In this document: in pieces, positions 1-6,469 of the stretch
Layout of the letters: each line of letters opens with the position of its first letter
Numbering within the stretch: position 1 is the first letter of the stretch
Assembly (NCBI GenBank): GCA_910589665.1
Contig: CAJUTR010000041.1
Span: 1-9,741 of the forward strand
From: an uncultured Eubacterium sp.
GTDB lineage: Bacteria > Bacillota > Clostridia > Lachnospirales > Lachnospiraceae
DNA length: 9,741 nucleotides
Direction of reading: 5' to 3'
Translations under genes and position numbers: made by a program
The notes under the pieces: generated by a model
Database searches by the model: none
Told to the model about the DNA's origin: nothing
The model's input: the letters and a program-made list of their open reading frames with translations, nothing else

Positions 1-46
1 ATACGCTTTTCTTTGTGCCACAAAAAGTCGGAATTTCCTATAAAGC

Positions 47-85
47 AAAAAAGAAGGATTTCCTCACTAAATCGGAAATCCTTCT
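47..85 (-). terminator. Rho-independent terminator of the 34-aa mini-gene
   Basis: A perfect 12-bp inverted repeat (arms 52-63 and 74-85, 10-nt loop) has an A-run at 47-52 on the plus strand, so the minus-strand transcript ends in a stem followed by six U. It lies about 50 nt after the stop codon of the small ORF at 135-239. There is no U-run on the plus side, so the orientation is clear. Confidence 0.85.
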
Positions 86-134
86 CTAATCTGACCTTTT
101 TTGTATTTTATTCCTACAGAAAGGTTACTCTTCC

Positions 135-239
135 CTAAGAAAAATAAACAGGAGGCCGGACAGCATGATTTCCGATCAAGAGTTTCGCCGCTGCAAATCG
201 ATCATAATGTTTGTTCGTAAGCATTGTTGGTCTATTCAT
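135..239 (-). CDS. unrecognised 34-aa small protein
   Basis: A 34-codon ORF starts with ATG at 239 and ends with TAG at 135. Its ribosome binding site is close to ideal (AAAGGAGGTGG, ending 5 nt before the ATG). It has its own promoter candidate at 279-307 and a strong terminator at 47-85, so the locus has every signal of a monocistronic gene despite its length. The peptide begins MNRPTMLTNKHYDRF, continues with an alanine/leucine stretch (AAAKLLIG) and ends in a Pro-Pro-Val-Tyr-Phe-Ser tail. It is basic and has no signal peptide or clear membrane helix. I do not recognise a family. It could be a real small protein, or the coding part of a small regulatory RNA. The translation signals favour a translated product; the function is unknown. 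Confidence 0.6.
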   Translation of the reverse strand: MNRPTMLTNKHYDRFAAAKLLIGNHAVRPPVYFS

Positions 240-278
240 ATTGTCCACCTCCTTTCATCATTTATTATCGTGGGTACA

Positions 279-307
279 ATACTATCATAATACGAACAAT
301 ATTGCAA
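279..307 (-). promoter_or_regulatory. promoter of the 34-aa mini-gene
   Basis: On the minus strand TTGCAA (302-307) is followed by a 17-bp spacer and TAGTAT (279-284), with a TGn extension before the -10. Transcription would start near 272, giving a leader of about 30 nt that contains the ribosome binding site. Confidence 0.5.
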
Positions 308-359
308 GTGTTTTTTGCGGGTTTTTGAAATTTCCTTCCTACATCTTTTATTTATGCGT

Positions 360-400
360 AAAAAAGAAGGATCCCTTCTAGTCTTTCTGGTGATCCTTCT
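360..400 (-). terminator. Rho-independent terminator of the 55-aa/199-aa operon
   Basis: A 9-bp inverted repeat (365-373 and 392-400) has a plus-strand A-run at 360-365, giving a minus-strand stem followed by six U. It starts about 23 nt after the stop of the 199-aa gene. Its outer arm AAAAAAGAAGGAT is identical to that of the terminator at 47-85. Confidence 0.8.
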
Positions 401-422
401 ACTCTTACTTGTATTTTCTTTC

Positions 423-1022
423 CTATGCCGCAACTTTCTCATAAAAGTAATTCTCCAATAAAAAGAAAAACATGGCATACGCATACATATCAAAATGTTC
501 TGTCCCGATCTGCTTTTTGTCCTTGATCTGGGATAAGTTAAACAGCACGCTGTTCCAAAAACCTTTCTTATTTTTTGTGGTCGGCGGCATCAGCGGAAAA
601 TTCTCTAGAATCTCTCGAACCACTCCATCCTGCCCCGTATGCTCCAGTATCATAAAGAATGATAAAAATTTTGTCGCGGCGAAAAAAGCAACCAGCTCAT
701 TCACATAATAAAAAACAACCTCTACCTTTTGCCCTGTTTTTTCGATATGCCGGATCAATTCCGTCTTGTCCAATACCGGAATACGCAAAAAAGCACCACA
801 AATACACGCCGCAATTTTATGACGGTCTAACAACACCGTATCTGCATCCTTTTCAAAAATCTGACTTTTATAAGTTCGATTAAGTGTCATGTATTCCTCA
901 TAAATATTAGCTTTGCACTCTGCCAGATCCCTCCGTCTGATCTTTGAATTGTTTTCTTCCAGTTCCTCTACAAAAGGCAAAATTGTCTTGTCAAATATCT
1001 CGTAAAATTTATCCCTCTCCAC
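423..1022 (-). CDS. uncharacterised 199-aa helical protein
   Basis: This 199-aa protein starts at a GTG (1022) with a GAGGT ribosome binding site 6 nt upstream and ends with TAG at 423. I cannot assign a function. Visible features are a charged N-terminal helical part (1-60), a conserved-looking block around LLDRHKIAACICGAF (64-78), aromatic and hydrophobic helices at 100-126 (VEVVFYYVNELVAFF), a segment FWNSVLFNLSQIKD (155-168), and a hydrophobic C-terminal helix (DMYAYAMFFFLLE, 178-190). The helices carry charged residues, so a soluble or peripheral protein is more likely than an integral membrane protein. It is the second gene after a 55-aa ORF (18-nt gap) and is followed by its own terminator. 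The AT-rich codon use and its place beside small orphan ORFs suggest accessory DNA. It seems to be a full-length protein rather than a fragment. Confidence 0.8.
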   Translation of the reverse strand: MERDKFYEIFDKTILPFVEELEENNSKIRRRDLAECKANIYEEYMTLNRTYKSQIFEKDADTVLLDRHKIAACICGAFLRIPVLDKTELIRHIEKTGQKVEVVFYYVNELVAFFAATKFLSFFMILEHTGQDGVVREILENFPLMPPTTKNKKGFWNSVLFNLSQIKDKKQIGTEHFDMYAYAMFFFLLENYFYEKVAA

Positions 1023-1040
1023 GACAGTACCTCGATAAAA

Positions 1041-1208
1041 TCAATTTTTTTCTAATACGTTACAATATGCTTCAAAAGCATCATTGATATGTTTATCTGT
1101 ATTGCCCGGTGCAGCCTTATTCGTCTGGAATTCAAAAACGGTTACTTTTTCCATCAAACTTTTGTCCTCTGCAAGAAATCCCTGCAAACCCTTTACTCGT
1201 TTTCCCAT
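1041..1208 (-). CDS. 55-aa small protein, first gene of a two-gene operon
   Basis: A 55-codon ORF (ATG at 1208, TGA at 1041) begins 7 nt after an AGGAGGT ribosome binding site, the strongest in this part of the window. The product begins MGKRVKGLQGFLAED and ends DAFEAYCNVLEKN. It is mixed-charge, predicted mostly helical in its second half, and has one cysteine and no signal peptide. The 199-aa gene follows after 18 nt with no terminator between them, so the two are very likely co-transcribed and co-translated. A small first gene followed by a larger unknown gene, under a palindrome-bearing promoter, is an arrangement used by many toxin-antitoxin and regulator-effector pairs. Nothing in either sequence proves that role here, and the family is unknown to me. 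Confidence 0.65.
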   Translation of the reverse strand: MGKRVKGLQGFLAEDKSLMEKVTVFEFQTNKAAPGNTDKHINDAFEAYCNVLEKN

Positions 1209-1225
1209 AAACGGCACCTCCTCTG

Positions 1226-1272
1226 GCTACGTATTCTTTTATTTAATAAAAGCGTAGCATATATTTTTGCAA
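1226..1272 (-). promoter_or_regulatory. putative promoter with overlapping palindromic operator
   Basis: TTGCAA (1267-1272) with an 18-bp spacer and TATTAA (1243-1248) is the best promoter candidate for the 55-aa/199-aa operon, though the -10 is poor. A near-perfect palindrome, CTTTTATT-T-AATAAAAG (1236-1252), covers the -10. It sits inside an outer repeat GCTACG (1226-1231) / CGTAGC (1253-1258). The palindrome could bind a repressor, or form a hairpin at the start of the mRNA just before the ribosome binding site. Confidence 0.4.
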
Positions 1273-1345
1273 AAATCAATACGTTTTTATTAAAATTTCC
1301 AAATATTACCTATAGTTCCAGCTACTTATTTCTCTTTTCTTTATT

Positions 1346-1401
1346 AAAAAGGCATCCAAAAAAATCATGTGCTTTCCTACCTCTGATGTTTCATGGATGC
1401 C
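1346..1401 (-). terminator. terminator after glyS
   Basis: GGCATCCA (1351-1358) pairs with TGGATGCC (1394-1401), and the plus-strand A-run at 1346-1350 gives a minus-strand U-tract after the stem. The loop is unusually long (35 nt). It lies 70 nt past the glyS stop, beyond the tandem repeats. Confidence 0.65.
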
Positions 1402-1403
1402 TC

Positions 1404-1471
1404 GACCTAAAGTCCGCTTCGCGACCCAAAGTCCGCTTCGCGACCCAAAGTCCGCTTCGCGGCCTAAAGTC
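1404..1471. repeat. 19-bp tandem repeats in the glyS 3' untranslated region
   Basis: There are three full copies of GACCCAAAGTCCGCTTCGC (1404-1422 with one T variant, 1423-1441, 1442-1460) and a partial copy (1461-1471) that abuts the glyS stop codon. The repeats are GC-rich in an AT-rich neighbourhood. Each contains a small CGC-TTC-GCG foldback. There are no spacers, so this is a minisatellite-like array and not CRISPR. Confidence 0.9.
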
Positions 1472-2869
1472 TTAAAACGAAAACTTTCCGTCGAAATATT
1501 CTTTCAATTCGGAAATTTTGATCCTCTCCTGCCCCATTGAGTCACGGTCGCGTACCGTAACCATGCCGTCTTCTTCCGATTCAAAATCGTAAGTAATGCA
1601 GTACGGCGTACCGATCTCGTCCTGACGGCGGTAGCGCTTTCCGATGTTCCCGCGGTCGTCGTATTCACAGTTATAATATTTGCTCAGTTCCTCAAACACC
1701 TTTTCGGCTCCCTCATTTAGTTTCTTGGATAGCGGGAGTACACCAATCTTGACCGGCGCAAGTGCTGGGTGGAAGTGCATGACCGTACGCATGTCGCCGC
1801 CCTCCAGTTCCTCTTCGTCATATGCGCTGCAGAGGAATGCCAGCGTCACACGATCTGCACCCAGCGATGGCTCAATAACATATGGCACATATTTTTCCTT
1901 GCGCTCGTCGTCAAAATAGCTCATATCCTCACCAGACGTATTTTGATGCTGGGTCAGGTCGTAATCCGTCCGGTCGGCGATGCCCCATAACTCGCCCCAT
2001 CCGAATGGGAACAAGAACTCAATGTCACTCGTCGCCTTACTATAAAAAGAAAGTTCTTCCTTATCGTGGTCGCGGACGCGCATTTCTTCTTCACGGATAC
2101 CCAGATCCTGAAGCCATTTGATACAGAACTCTTTCCAGTAGGAGAACCACTCCAGATCCGTATCCGGCACACAGAAAAACTCCAATTCCATCTGCTCAAA
2201 CTCGCGGGTACGGAACGTAAAGTTACCCGGTGTGATCTCGTTGCGGAACGATTTTCCGATCTGTCCGATACCAAACGGCACTTTTTTACGGGATGTCCGC
2301 TGGACATTTTTAAAATTCACGAAAATACCCTGCGCGGTTTCTGGTCGGAGATACACCGTATTTTTCGCATCCTCTGTAACGCCCTGGAATGTCTTAAACA
2401 TCAGGTTAAACTGGCGTATATCGGTAAAGTTGTGTTTGCCGCACGACGGACAGGGAATGCTGTAGTCTGCGATAAACTGCTCCATCTTTTCATTTTCCCA
2501 GCCATCGACCGATCCGTCCAGTTCCAATTCTTTTTCTGAAGCAAAATTTTCGATCAGCTGGTCGGCACGAAATCTCTCATGACACTCCTTACAATCCATG
2601 AGTGGATCTGAGAATCCACCGAGATGTCCCGATGCCACCCACGTCTGTGGATTCATCAGGATAGCACAGTCGACACCGACATTGTACTTATTTTCCTGGA
2701 TGAATTTCTGCCACCAAGCCTTTTTTACATTATTTTTCAGCTCTACACCGAGATTTCCATAATCCCATGTATTCGCAAGCCCTCCATAGATTTCCGATCC
2801 CGGATAAATGAATCCGCGGCCCTTGGCAAGTGCTACGATTTTTTCCATTGTTTTTTCGTTCATATCCAC
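1472..2869 (-). CDS. glyS: glycyl-tRNA synthetase (dimeric, class II)
   Basis: This cytoplasmic enzyme charges tRNA-Gly with glycine using ATP. The 465-aa protein is full length for the single-chain alpha2 type and unlike the alpha/beta GlyQ-GlyS type. Visible features in order are the N-terminal GRGFIYPGSEIYGG block (17-30), a zinc-type knuckle CKEC (93-96) with CPSC (140-143), RPETAQGIFVNF (175-186), class II motif 2 around SFRNEITP and FRTREFEQMELEFF (207-232), motif 3 EPSLGADR (333-340), and a C-terminal anticodon-binding domain (about 372-460). The first codon is GTG at 2869, 6 nt after AGGAG. An ATG two codons later (2863) is possible but sits 12 nt from AGGAG. The gene follows fabZ after a 116-nt gap that is too short for a T-box leader, and none of the T-box elements are visible. 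It probably has its own promoter plus some read-through from the fab operon. Confidence 0.97.
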   Translation of the reverse strand: MDMNEKTMEKIVALAKGRGFIYPGSEIYGGLANTWDYGNLGVELKNNVKKAWWQKFIQENKYNVGVDCAILMNPQTWVASGHLGGFSDPLMDCKECHERFRADQLIENFASEKELELDGSVDGWENEKMEQFIADYSIPCPSCGKHNFTDIRQFNLMFKTFQGVTEDAKNTVYLRPETAQGIFVNFKNVQRTSRKKVPFGIGQIGKSFRNEITPGNFTFRTREFEQMELEFFCVPDTDLEWFSYWKEFCIKWLQDLGIREEEMRVRDHDKEELSFYSKATSDIEFLFPFGWGELWGIADRTDYDLTQHQNTSGEDMSYFDDERKEKYVPYVIEPSLGADRVTLAFLCSAYDEEELEGGDMRTVMHFHPALAPVKIGVLPLSKKLNEGAEKVFEELSKYYNCEYDDRGNIGKRYRRQDEIGTPYCITYDFESEEDGMVTVRDRDSMGQERIKISELKEYFDGKFSF

Positions 2870-2929
2870 TCGTCTCTCCTTATCCTTTCACAATCAGCAT
2901 TAACACCTATCATCTTGTATACGCCTTCT

Positions 2930-2959
2930 ATACTACACAAGTTACTAAGCACCTTGCAA
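2930..2959 (-). promoter_or_regulatory. possible glyS promoter
   Basis: In the fabZ-glyS gap, TTGCAA (2954-2959) with an 18-bp spacer and TAGTAT (2930-2935) forms a modest promoter. No terminator separates fabZ from glyS, so read-through is also possible. The hexamers match those of the 34-aa mini-gene. Confidence 0.35.
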
Positions 2960-2985
2960 GCTATGCCTGCATCGCTTTTCCACAG

Positions 2986-3411
2986 CTATTGTATTATAAA
3001 CTTAATTTCCGCTTCACACGCCGTTTTTCCGTCGACTGTGGCAATCGCTTTTCCGACTCCCATCGGCCCTTTGCACTTTATGATCTCGGTTTCCAGCTTC
3101 AACCGGTCACCTGGCACAACTTGCCGGCGGAATTTTGCCTTATCAATCCCTCCGAAAAACGCCAGCTTTCCTTTATTTTCCTCTAAACTCAACACAGCGA
3201 CCGCACCGACCTGCGCAAGCGCCTCTACGATGAGTACCCCCGGCATGACCGGCTTCTCGGGAAAATGTCCCTGGAAATACGGCTCATTTACTGTCACATT
3301 TTTATAACCGACCGCTTTCACGCCGGGTTCCATTTCCTCAATGCAGTCTACCAGCAAAAACGGATACCGGTGCGGGATGATTCTTTTAATCTCATTTATA
3401 TCCAGTAACAT
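2986..3411 (-). CDS. fabZ: 3-hydroxyacyl-ACP dehydratase FabZ
   Basis: FabZ removes water from (3R)-hydroxyacyl-ACP to give trans-2-enoyl-ACP in the fatty-acid elongation cycle in the cytoplasm. The 141-aa product has the usual length for this hot-dog-fold family. It begins with the typical IPHRYPFLLVD block (12-22) and contains the catalytic region GHFPEKPVMPGVLIVEALAQ (48-67), with the active-site His49 and Glu63. ATG 3411 follows GGAGGG by 5 nt. The gene is the last of the fab operon, 18 nt after fabF. No FabA or FabM is seen nearby, so how unsaturated acyl chains are made cannot be read from this window. Confidence 0.97.
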   Translation of the reverse strand: MLLDINEIKRIIPHRYPFLLVDCIEEMEPGVKAVGYKNVTVNEPYFQGHFPEKPVMPGVLIVEALAQVGAVAVLSLEENKGKLAFFGGIDKAKFRRQVVPGDRLKLETEIIKCKGPMGVGKAIATVDGKTACEAEIKFIIQ

Positions 3412-3429
3412 TTCAGCCCTCCCGCTTCT

Positions 3430-4668
3430 TTATTCATTATATGCTTTGAAAATAAGTGTTGCATTATGTCCGCCAAATCCAAGTGAATTGGAAAGGGCAA
3501 TATTCACATCCATCTCGATTCCCTCACCTTTGACGCAGTCCAGATCACACTCCGGATCCTGCTCCGTAAGTCCGGCGTTTACATGTACATAATGATCCAT
3601 AATGGATTTTACGCAGGCAATCGTCTCCACACCGCCGGCTGCCCCGAGAAGGTGTCCCACCATTGATTTCGTCGAACTTATCTTACATTTGTATGCGGCA
3701 TCCCCCATCGCAAGTTTGACCGCTCTCGTCTCAAACAAGTCGTTCATATGAGTGCTGGTTCCGTGCGCATTGATGTAATCAATATCCTCTGGCTTCACAC
3801 CGGCATCCTTCATCGCAAATTCCATCGCCTTTGCCGCGCCGCTTCCGTCCTCTGCCGGAGATGTAATGTGGAACGCATCGTTCGTCGCCCCATAGCCGAT
3901 CACTTCGGCGTAAATCTTCGCTCCACGCTTCTTCGCGTGTTCCAGTTCCTCCAAAACAATGATTCCGGCTCCCTCTCCCATCACAAAGCCGCTGCGGTTT
4001 ACATCAAACGGAATCGATGCCTTTTTCGGATCTGTTGCAAGAGAAAGTGCTGTCATGTTTGTAAAACCAGACACGCCGAGTTCCGTGATCGCCGCCTCAG
4101 CTCCTCCGGCAATCATAACATCCGCCTCCCCGTACTGTACGGAACGGAATCCCTCGCCGATGTTATGATTTCCCGTGGCGCACGCTGTCACAATATTGAT
4201 ATTCTTACCTTTTAATCCAAGCTGGATCGCGATATTTCCGGCAGCCATATTGGAAATCAGGGACGGTATCATCAGGGGAGCGACGCGGTTTGGGCCTTTG
4301 TCCAACAACTTCTTATATTCCCTCTGCATACACTGGAGACTTCCAATCCCGCAGCCCACACAGGTTCCCACCATAAATGGGTCCTCTTTTTCCATATCCA
4401 GCCCGCTGTCTTCCATCGCCTGTTTCGCGGCAGCTACCGCAAACTGCGCAAACCTCTCCATGCGTCTGGCGGATTTGGGATCCATGTAATCCTTTGGCTC
4501 AAAATCTTTTACTTCTGCCGCCAGCTTCGCTTTGTAATCCGCGGGGTCGATCTGCGTCATCGGGCCGATGCCGACCACTCCCTTTTTGATATTGCTCCAA
4601 AATTCATCCACCGTATTTCCGACCGGGGTGATCGCCCCCATCCCGGTTATGACTACTCGTCTGCTCAT
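3430..4668 (-). CDS. fabF: 3-oxoacyl-ACP synthase II FabF
   Basis: FabF condenses malonyl-ACP with acyl-ACP to extend the chain by two carbons. The 412-aa protein is the usual length for the family. It has a thiolase fold with the complete Cys-His-His triad: Cys163 in TACATGNHNIGEG (161-173), His302 in NAHGTSTHMND (300-310) and His339 in KSMVGHLLGAAGGVE (334-348), with Lys334 just before it. The gating loop NSLGFGGHNATL (394-405) is present. Arg-Met-rich helices near 66-80 match the common KSARRMERFAQFA block. ATG 4668 follows AGGAGG by 8 nt. The gene sits between fabG and fabZ in a tightly spaced operon. FabH, the initiating condensing enzyme, is not in this window, and FabF cannot normally replace it. 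Confidence 0.98.
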   Translation of the reverse strand: MSRRVVITGMGAITPVGNTVDEFWSNIKKGVVGIGPMTQIDPADYKAKLAAEVKDFEPKDYMDPKSARRMERFAQFAVAAAKQAMEDSGLDMEKEDPFMVGTCVGCGIGSLQCMQREYKKLLDKGPNRVAPLMIPSLISNMAAGNIAIQLGLKGKNINIVTACATGNHNIGEGFRSVQYGEADVMIAGGAEAAITELGVSGFTNMTALSLATDPKKASIPFDVNRSGFVMGEGAGIIVLEELEHAKKRGAKIYAEVIGYGATNDAFHITSPAEDGSGAAKAMEFAMKDAGVKPEDIDYINAHGTSTHMNDLFETRAVKLAMGDAAYKCKISSTKSMVGHLLGAAGGVETIACVKSIMDHYVHVNAGLTEQDPECDLDCVKGEGIEMDVNIALSNSLGFGGHNATLIFKAYNE

Positions 4669-4706
4669 GAGTCAATCCTCCTAAATTCAATATGATAAAC
4701 GCTTCT

Positions 4707-5450
4707 TTACATGGCAATTCCGCCATCGACACAAAGTACCTGGCCCGTTATATATTTCGCCCTGTCAGATGCAAGAAATACGACCGCTTCCGCGATGTCC
4801 TCCACCTGGCCGAACCGGCCGAGCGGAATCGACGCCACCGCCGCTTCTTTCACGGAATCTGACAACACCTCTGTCATTTCCGTATCGACAAATCCGGGTG
4901 CGACTGCGTTTACCGTTATGTTACGGGAGGCAAGTTCCTTTGCCGCCGCCTTCGTCAGTCCGATCACGCCCGCTTTGGACGCGGAATAATTTGCCTGTCC
5001 CATGTTTCCGGTCACTCCCGAGACCGATGCAATATTGATGATCCGTCCACATCTCTGCTTCATCATCGGCCGGCTTACAAATTTTACCCCGTGGAATGTC
5101 CCAGCCAGATTTGTCTGGATGACGCTTTGGAATTCCTCTTCCGACATTTTCATCATCAGATTATCTCTCGTGATACCGGCGTTGTTCACCAGTATATCAA
5201 TCCTCCCGTATTCCTTTACCAGCGCTGCGTAAAACTCTTTTGCCGCCTCAAAATCACTGACGTCACACTGAACGGCAGCCGCTTTTCCGCCTTCTGCCTC
5301 GATCGCGCTTACCACCTCTGCCGCCCGCTCGGCCGAACCGTTATAATTCACGACTACCCTCGCACCTTCCCTGGCCATTGCGAGGGCAATCCCCCTGCCG
5401 ATCCCGCGGCCGGCGCCTGTCACAACCGCTACCTTATCTTCCAATAACAT
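4707..5450 (-). CDS. fabG: 3-oxoacyl-ACP reductase FabG
   Basis: FabG reduces 3-oxoacyl-ACP to (3R)-hydroxyacyl-ACP with NADPH. It is a 247-aa short-chain dehydrogenase with the Rossmann motif TGAGRGIG (11-18), NNAG (89-92), and the catalytic set Asn114, Ser142, Tyr155 and Lys159 (YSASK). It ends with the family-typical GQVLCVDGGIAM. I chose the ATG at 5450 because the protein then begins MLLEDKVAVVTG, as in known FabG proteins, and has AGGACAGGT just upstream. An in-frame ATG at 5501 would add 17 residues, has no ribosome binding site, and lies inside a stem-loop. It is the third gene of the operon, downstream of fabD and upstream of fabF. Confidence 0.97.
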   Translation of the reverse strand: MLLEDKVAVVTGAGRGIGRGIALAMAREGARVVVNYNGSAERAAEVVSAIEAEGGKAAAVQCDVSDFEAAKEFYAALVKEYGRIDILVNNAGITRDNLMMKMSEEEFQSVIQTNLAGTFHGVKFVSRPMMKQRCGRIINIASVSGVTGNMGQANYSASKAGVIGLTKAAAKELASRNITVNAVAPGFVDTEMTEVLSDSVKEAAVASIPLGRFGQVEDIAEAVVFLASDRAKYITGQVLCVDGGIAM

Positions 5451-5489
5451 GTTACTACCTGTCCTTTCTAGGAGTTTGTTCACGCTAAC

Positions 5490-5515
5490 GAGTTTTCTCA
5501 TGCCAATGAGAACTC
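5490..5515 (-). other. intercistronic stem-loop at the fabD stop codon
   Basis: GAGTTTTCTCAT (5490-5501) is complementary to ATGAGAACTC (5506-5515) apart from a 2-nt bulge, with a 4-nt loop. In the mRNA the hairpin includes the first bases of the fabD stop codon and lies about 40 nt before the fabG start. There is no U-run after it, so it is not a terminator. It could be an RNA stability or processing element. Confidence 0.5.
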
Positions 5516-6446
5516 ACGCCAACTTTTCTAACAGCGTTTCCATATCTGCCACCGTCCCGATGCTGTACGTGGTCAGATCCTTCCCGATCACCTTACTGAT
5601 CTTTTTATTAAAACCGGCAAGCGTGCGCCCCGGTCCAATTTCGATAAAGGTATCCACACCGTCTGCCGCCATCGCTTCCACCGACTGCTGCCACCTGACG
5701 GACGAAGAAACCTGTCTCACAAGAAGCGGCTTGATCTCGTCCGCCTCCGTTATGTACTGAGCTGTGACATTCGCCACGTATGGGAATTCCGGCTTGCCAA
5801 ACTCAATCTCGTTCAACACCGCTTCCAGTTTCGTTCCCGCGCCCCTCAGCAGGTCCGAGTGGAACGGTCCGCTGACATTGAGCATAACAGCGCGTTTCGC
5901 CCCGGCTTCCTTGCACTTTTCGGCGCCCGCCTCTACCGCTTCTTTTTTTCCGGAAATGACGATCTGTCCCGGACAATTATAATTTGCCACCTGTACTTCG
6001 CCGATGCCGTCGATCGCCTTCTCGATCACCCCGGCCTCAAGTCCCATAATGGCCGCCATGCCGCCGACGCCCGCCGGCACCTCTTCCTGCATATAGATCC
6101 CGCGTTTTCTCACTGCCTTTGCCGCGTCAATGTAATTCATGGCATTGGCCGCCACGAGCGCGCAGTACTCGCCCAGGCTGAGGCCCGCCGCCACATCCGG
6201 CCGTATCCCCCGCTCCCGCAGCACTTCCATCGTAGCCACGCTCGTCGTCAGCAGCGCCACCTGTGTAAATTCCGTAATGTCTATATCTTTATTTTCCTCA
6301 AAGCAGAGCGCCCTCAGATCCAGTCCAACGGCCTCGCTCGCCTTGTCAAAAATCTCTTTCGCCACGGGAAAACTGTCATAAAACTCCTTTCCCATTCCTA
6401 CTTTCTGCGCTCCCTGTCCCGGAAATACAAATGCAATCTTACCCAT
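5514..6446 (-). CDS. fabD: malonyl-CoA:ACP transacylase FabD
   Basis: FabD moves the malonyl group from CoA to the phosphopantetheine arm of AcpP, supplying the extender unit. The 310-aa protein has the family's length. Its signatures are FPGQGAQ (8-14, oxyanion Gln11), the nucleophile elbow GLSLGEY (88-94, Ser90), Arg115 in the RKRG region, and His196 in GPFHS (193-197). IEIGPGRTL (268-276) is near the C-terminus. I chose ATG 6446, giving MGKIAFVFPGQGAQ. A TTG at 6485 could extend the frame by 13 codons but overlaps the stem-loops in the acpP-fabD gap and has no ribosome binding site. The SD is GAGGG, somewhat distant (11 nt), so translation may be weaker than that of acpP. Confidence 0.97.
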   Translation of the reverse strand: MGKIAFVFPGQGAQKVGMGKEFYDSFPVAKEIFDKASEAVGLDLRALCFEENKDIDITEFTQVALLTTSVATMEVLRERGIRPDVAAGLSLGEYCALVAANAMNYIDAAKAVRKRGIYMQEEVPAGVGGMAAIMGLEAGVIEKAIDGIGEVQVANYNCPGQIVISGKKEAVEAGAEKCKEAGAKRAVMLNVSGPFHSDLLRGAGTKLEAVLNEIEFGKPEFPYVANVTAQYITEADEIKPLLVRQVSSSVRWQQSVEAMAADGVDTFIEIGPGRTLAGFNKKISKVIGKDLTTYSIGTVADMETLLEKLA

Positions 6447-6469
6447 ACTTTTATTTTCCCTCGTTTCTG

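Noticed and set aside
1404..1471. CRISPR array
   Set aside because: The 19-bp units are directly adjacent with no spacers, and no cas gene is present.
1089..1475. 128-codon plus-strand open frame
   Set aside because: It crosses the 55-aa gene, its promoter, a terminator and the tandem repeats, and has no ribosome binding site.
2066..2539. 157-codon plus-strand open frame
   Set aside because: It is antisense to the glyS catalytic core, has no ribosome binding site, and its composition mirrors the glyS codon pattern.
2870..2985. T-box leader for glyS
   Set aside because: The gap is only 116 nt and lacks the T-box core, specifier stem and terminator/antiterminator pair.
5451..5501. N-terminal extension of fabG from ATG 5501
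   Set aside because: No ribosome binding site; the ATG lies in a stem-loop and the added residues are not typical of FabG.
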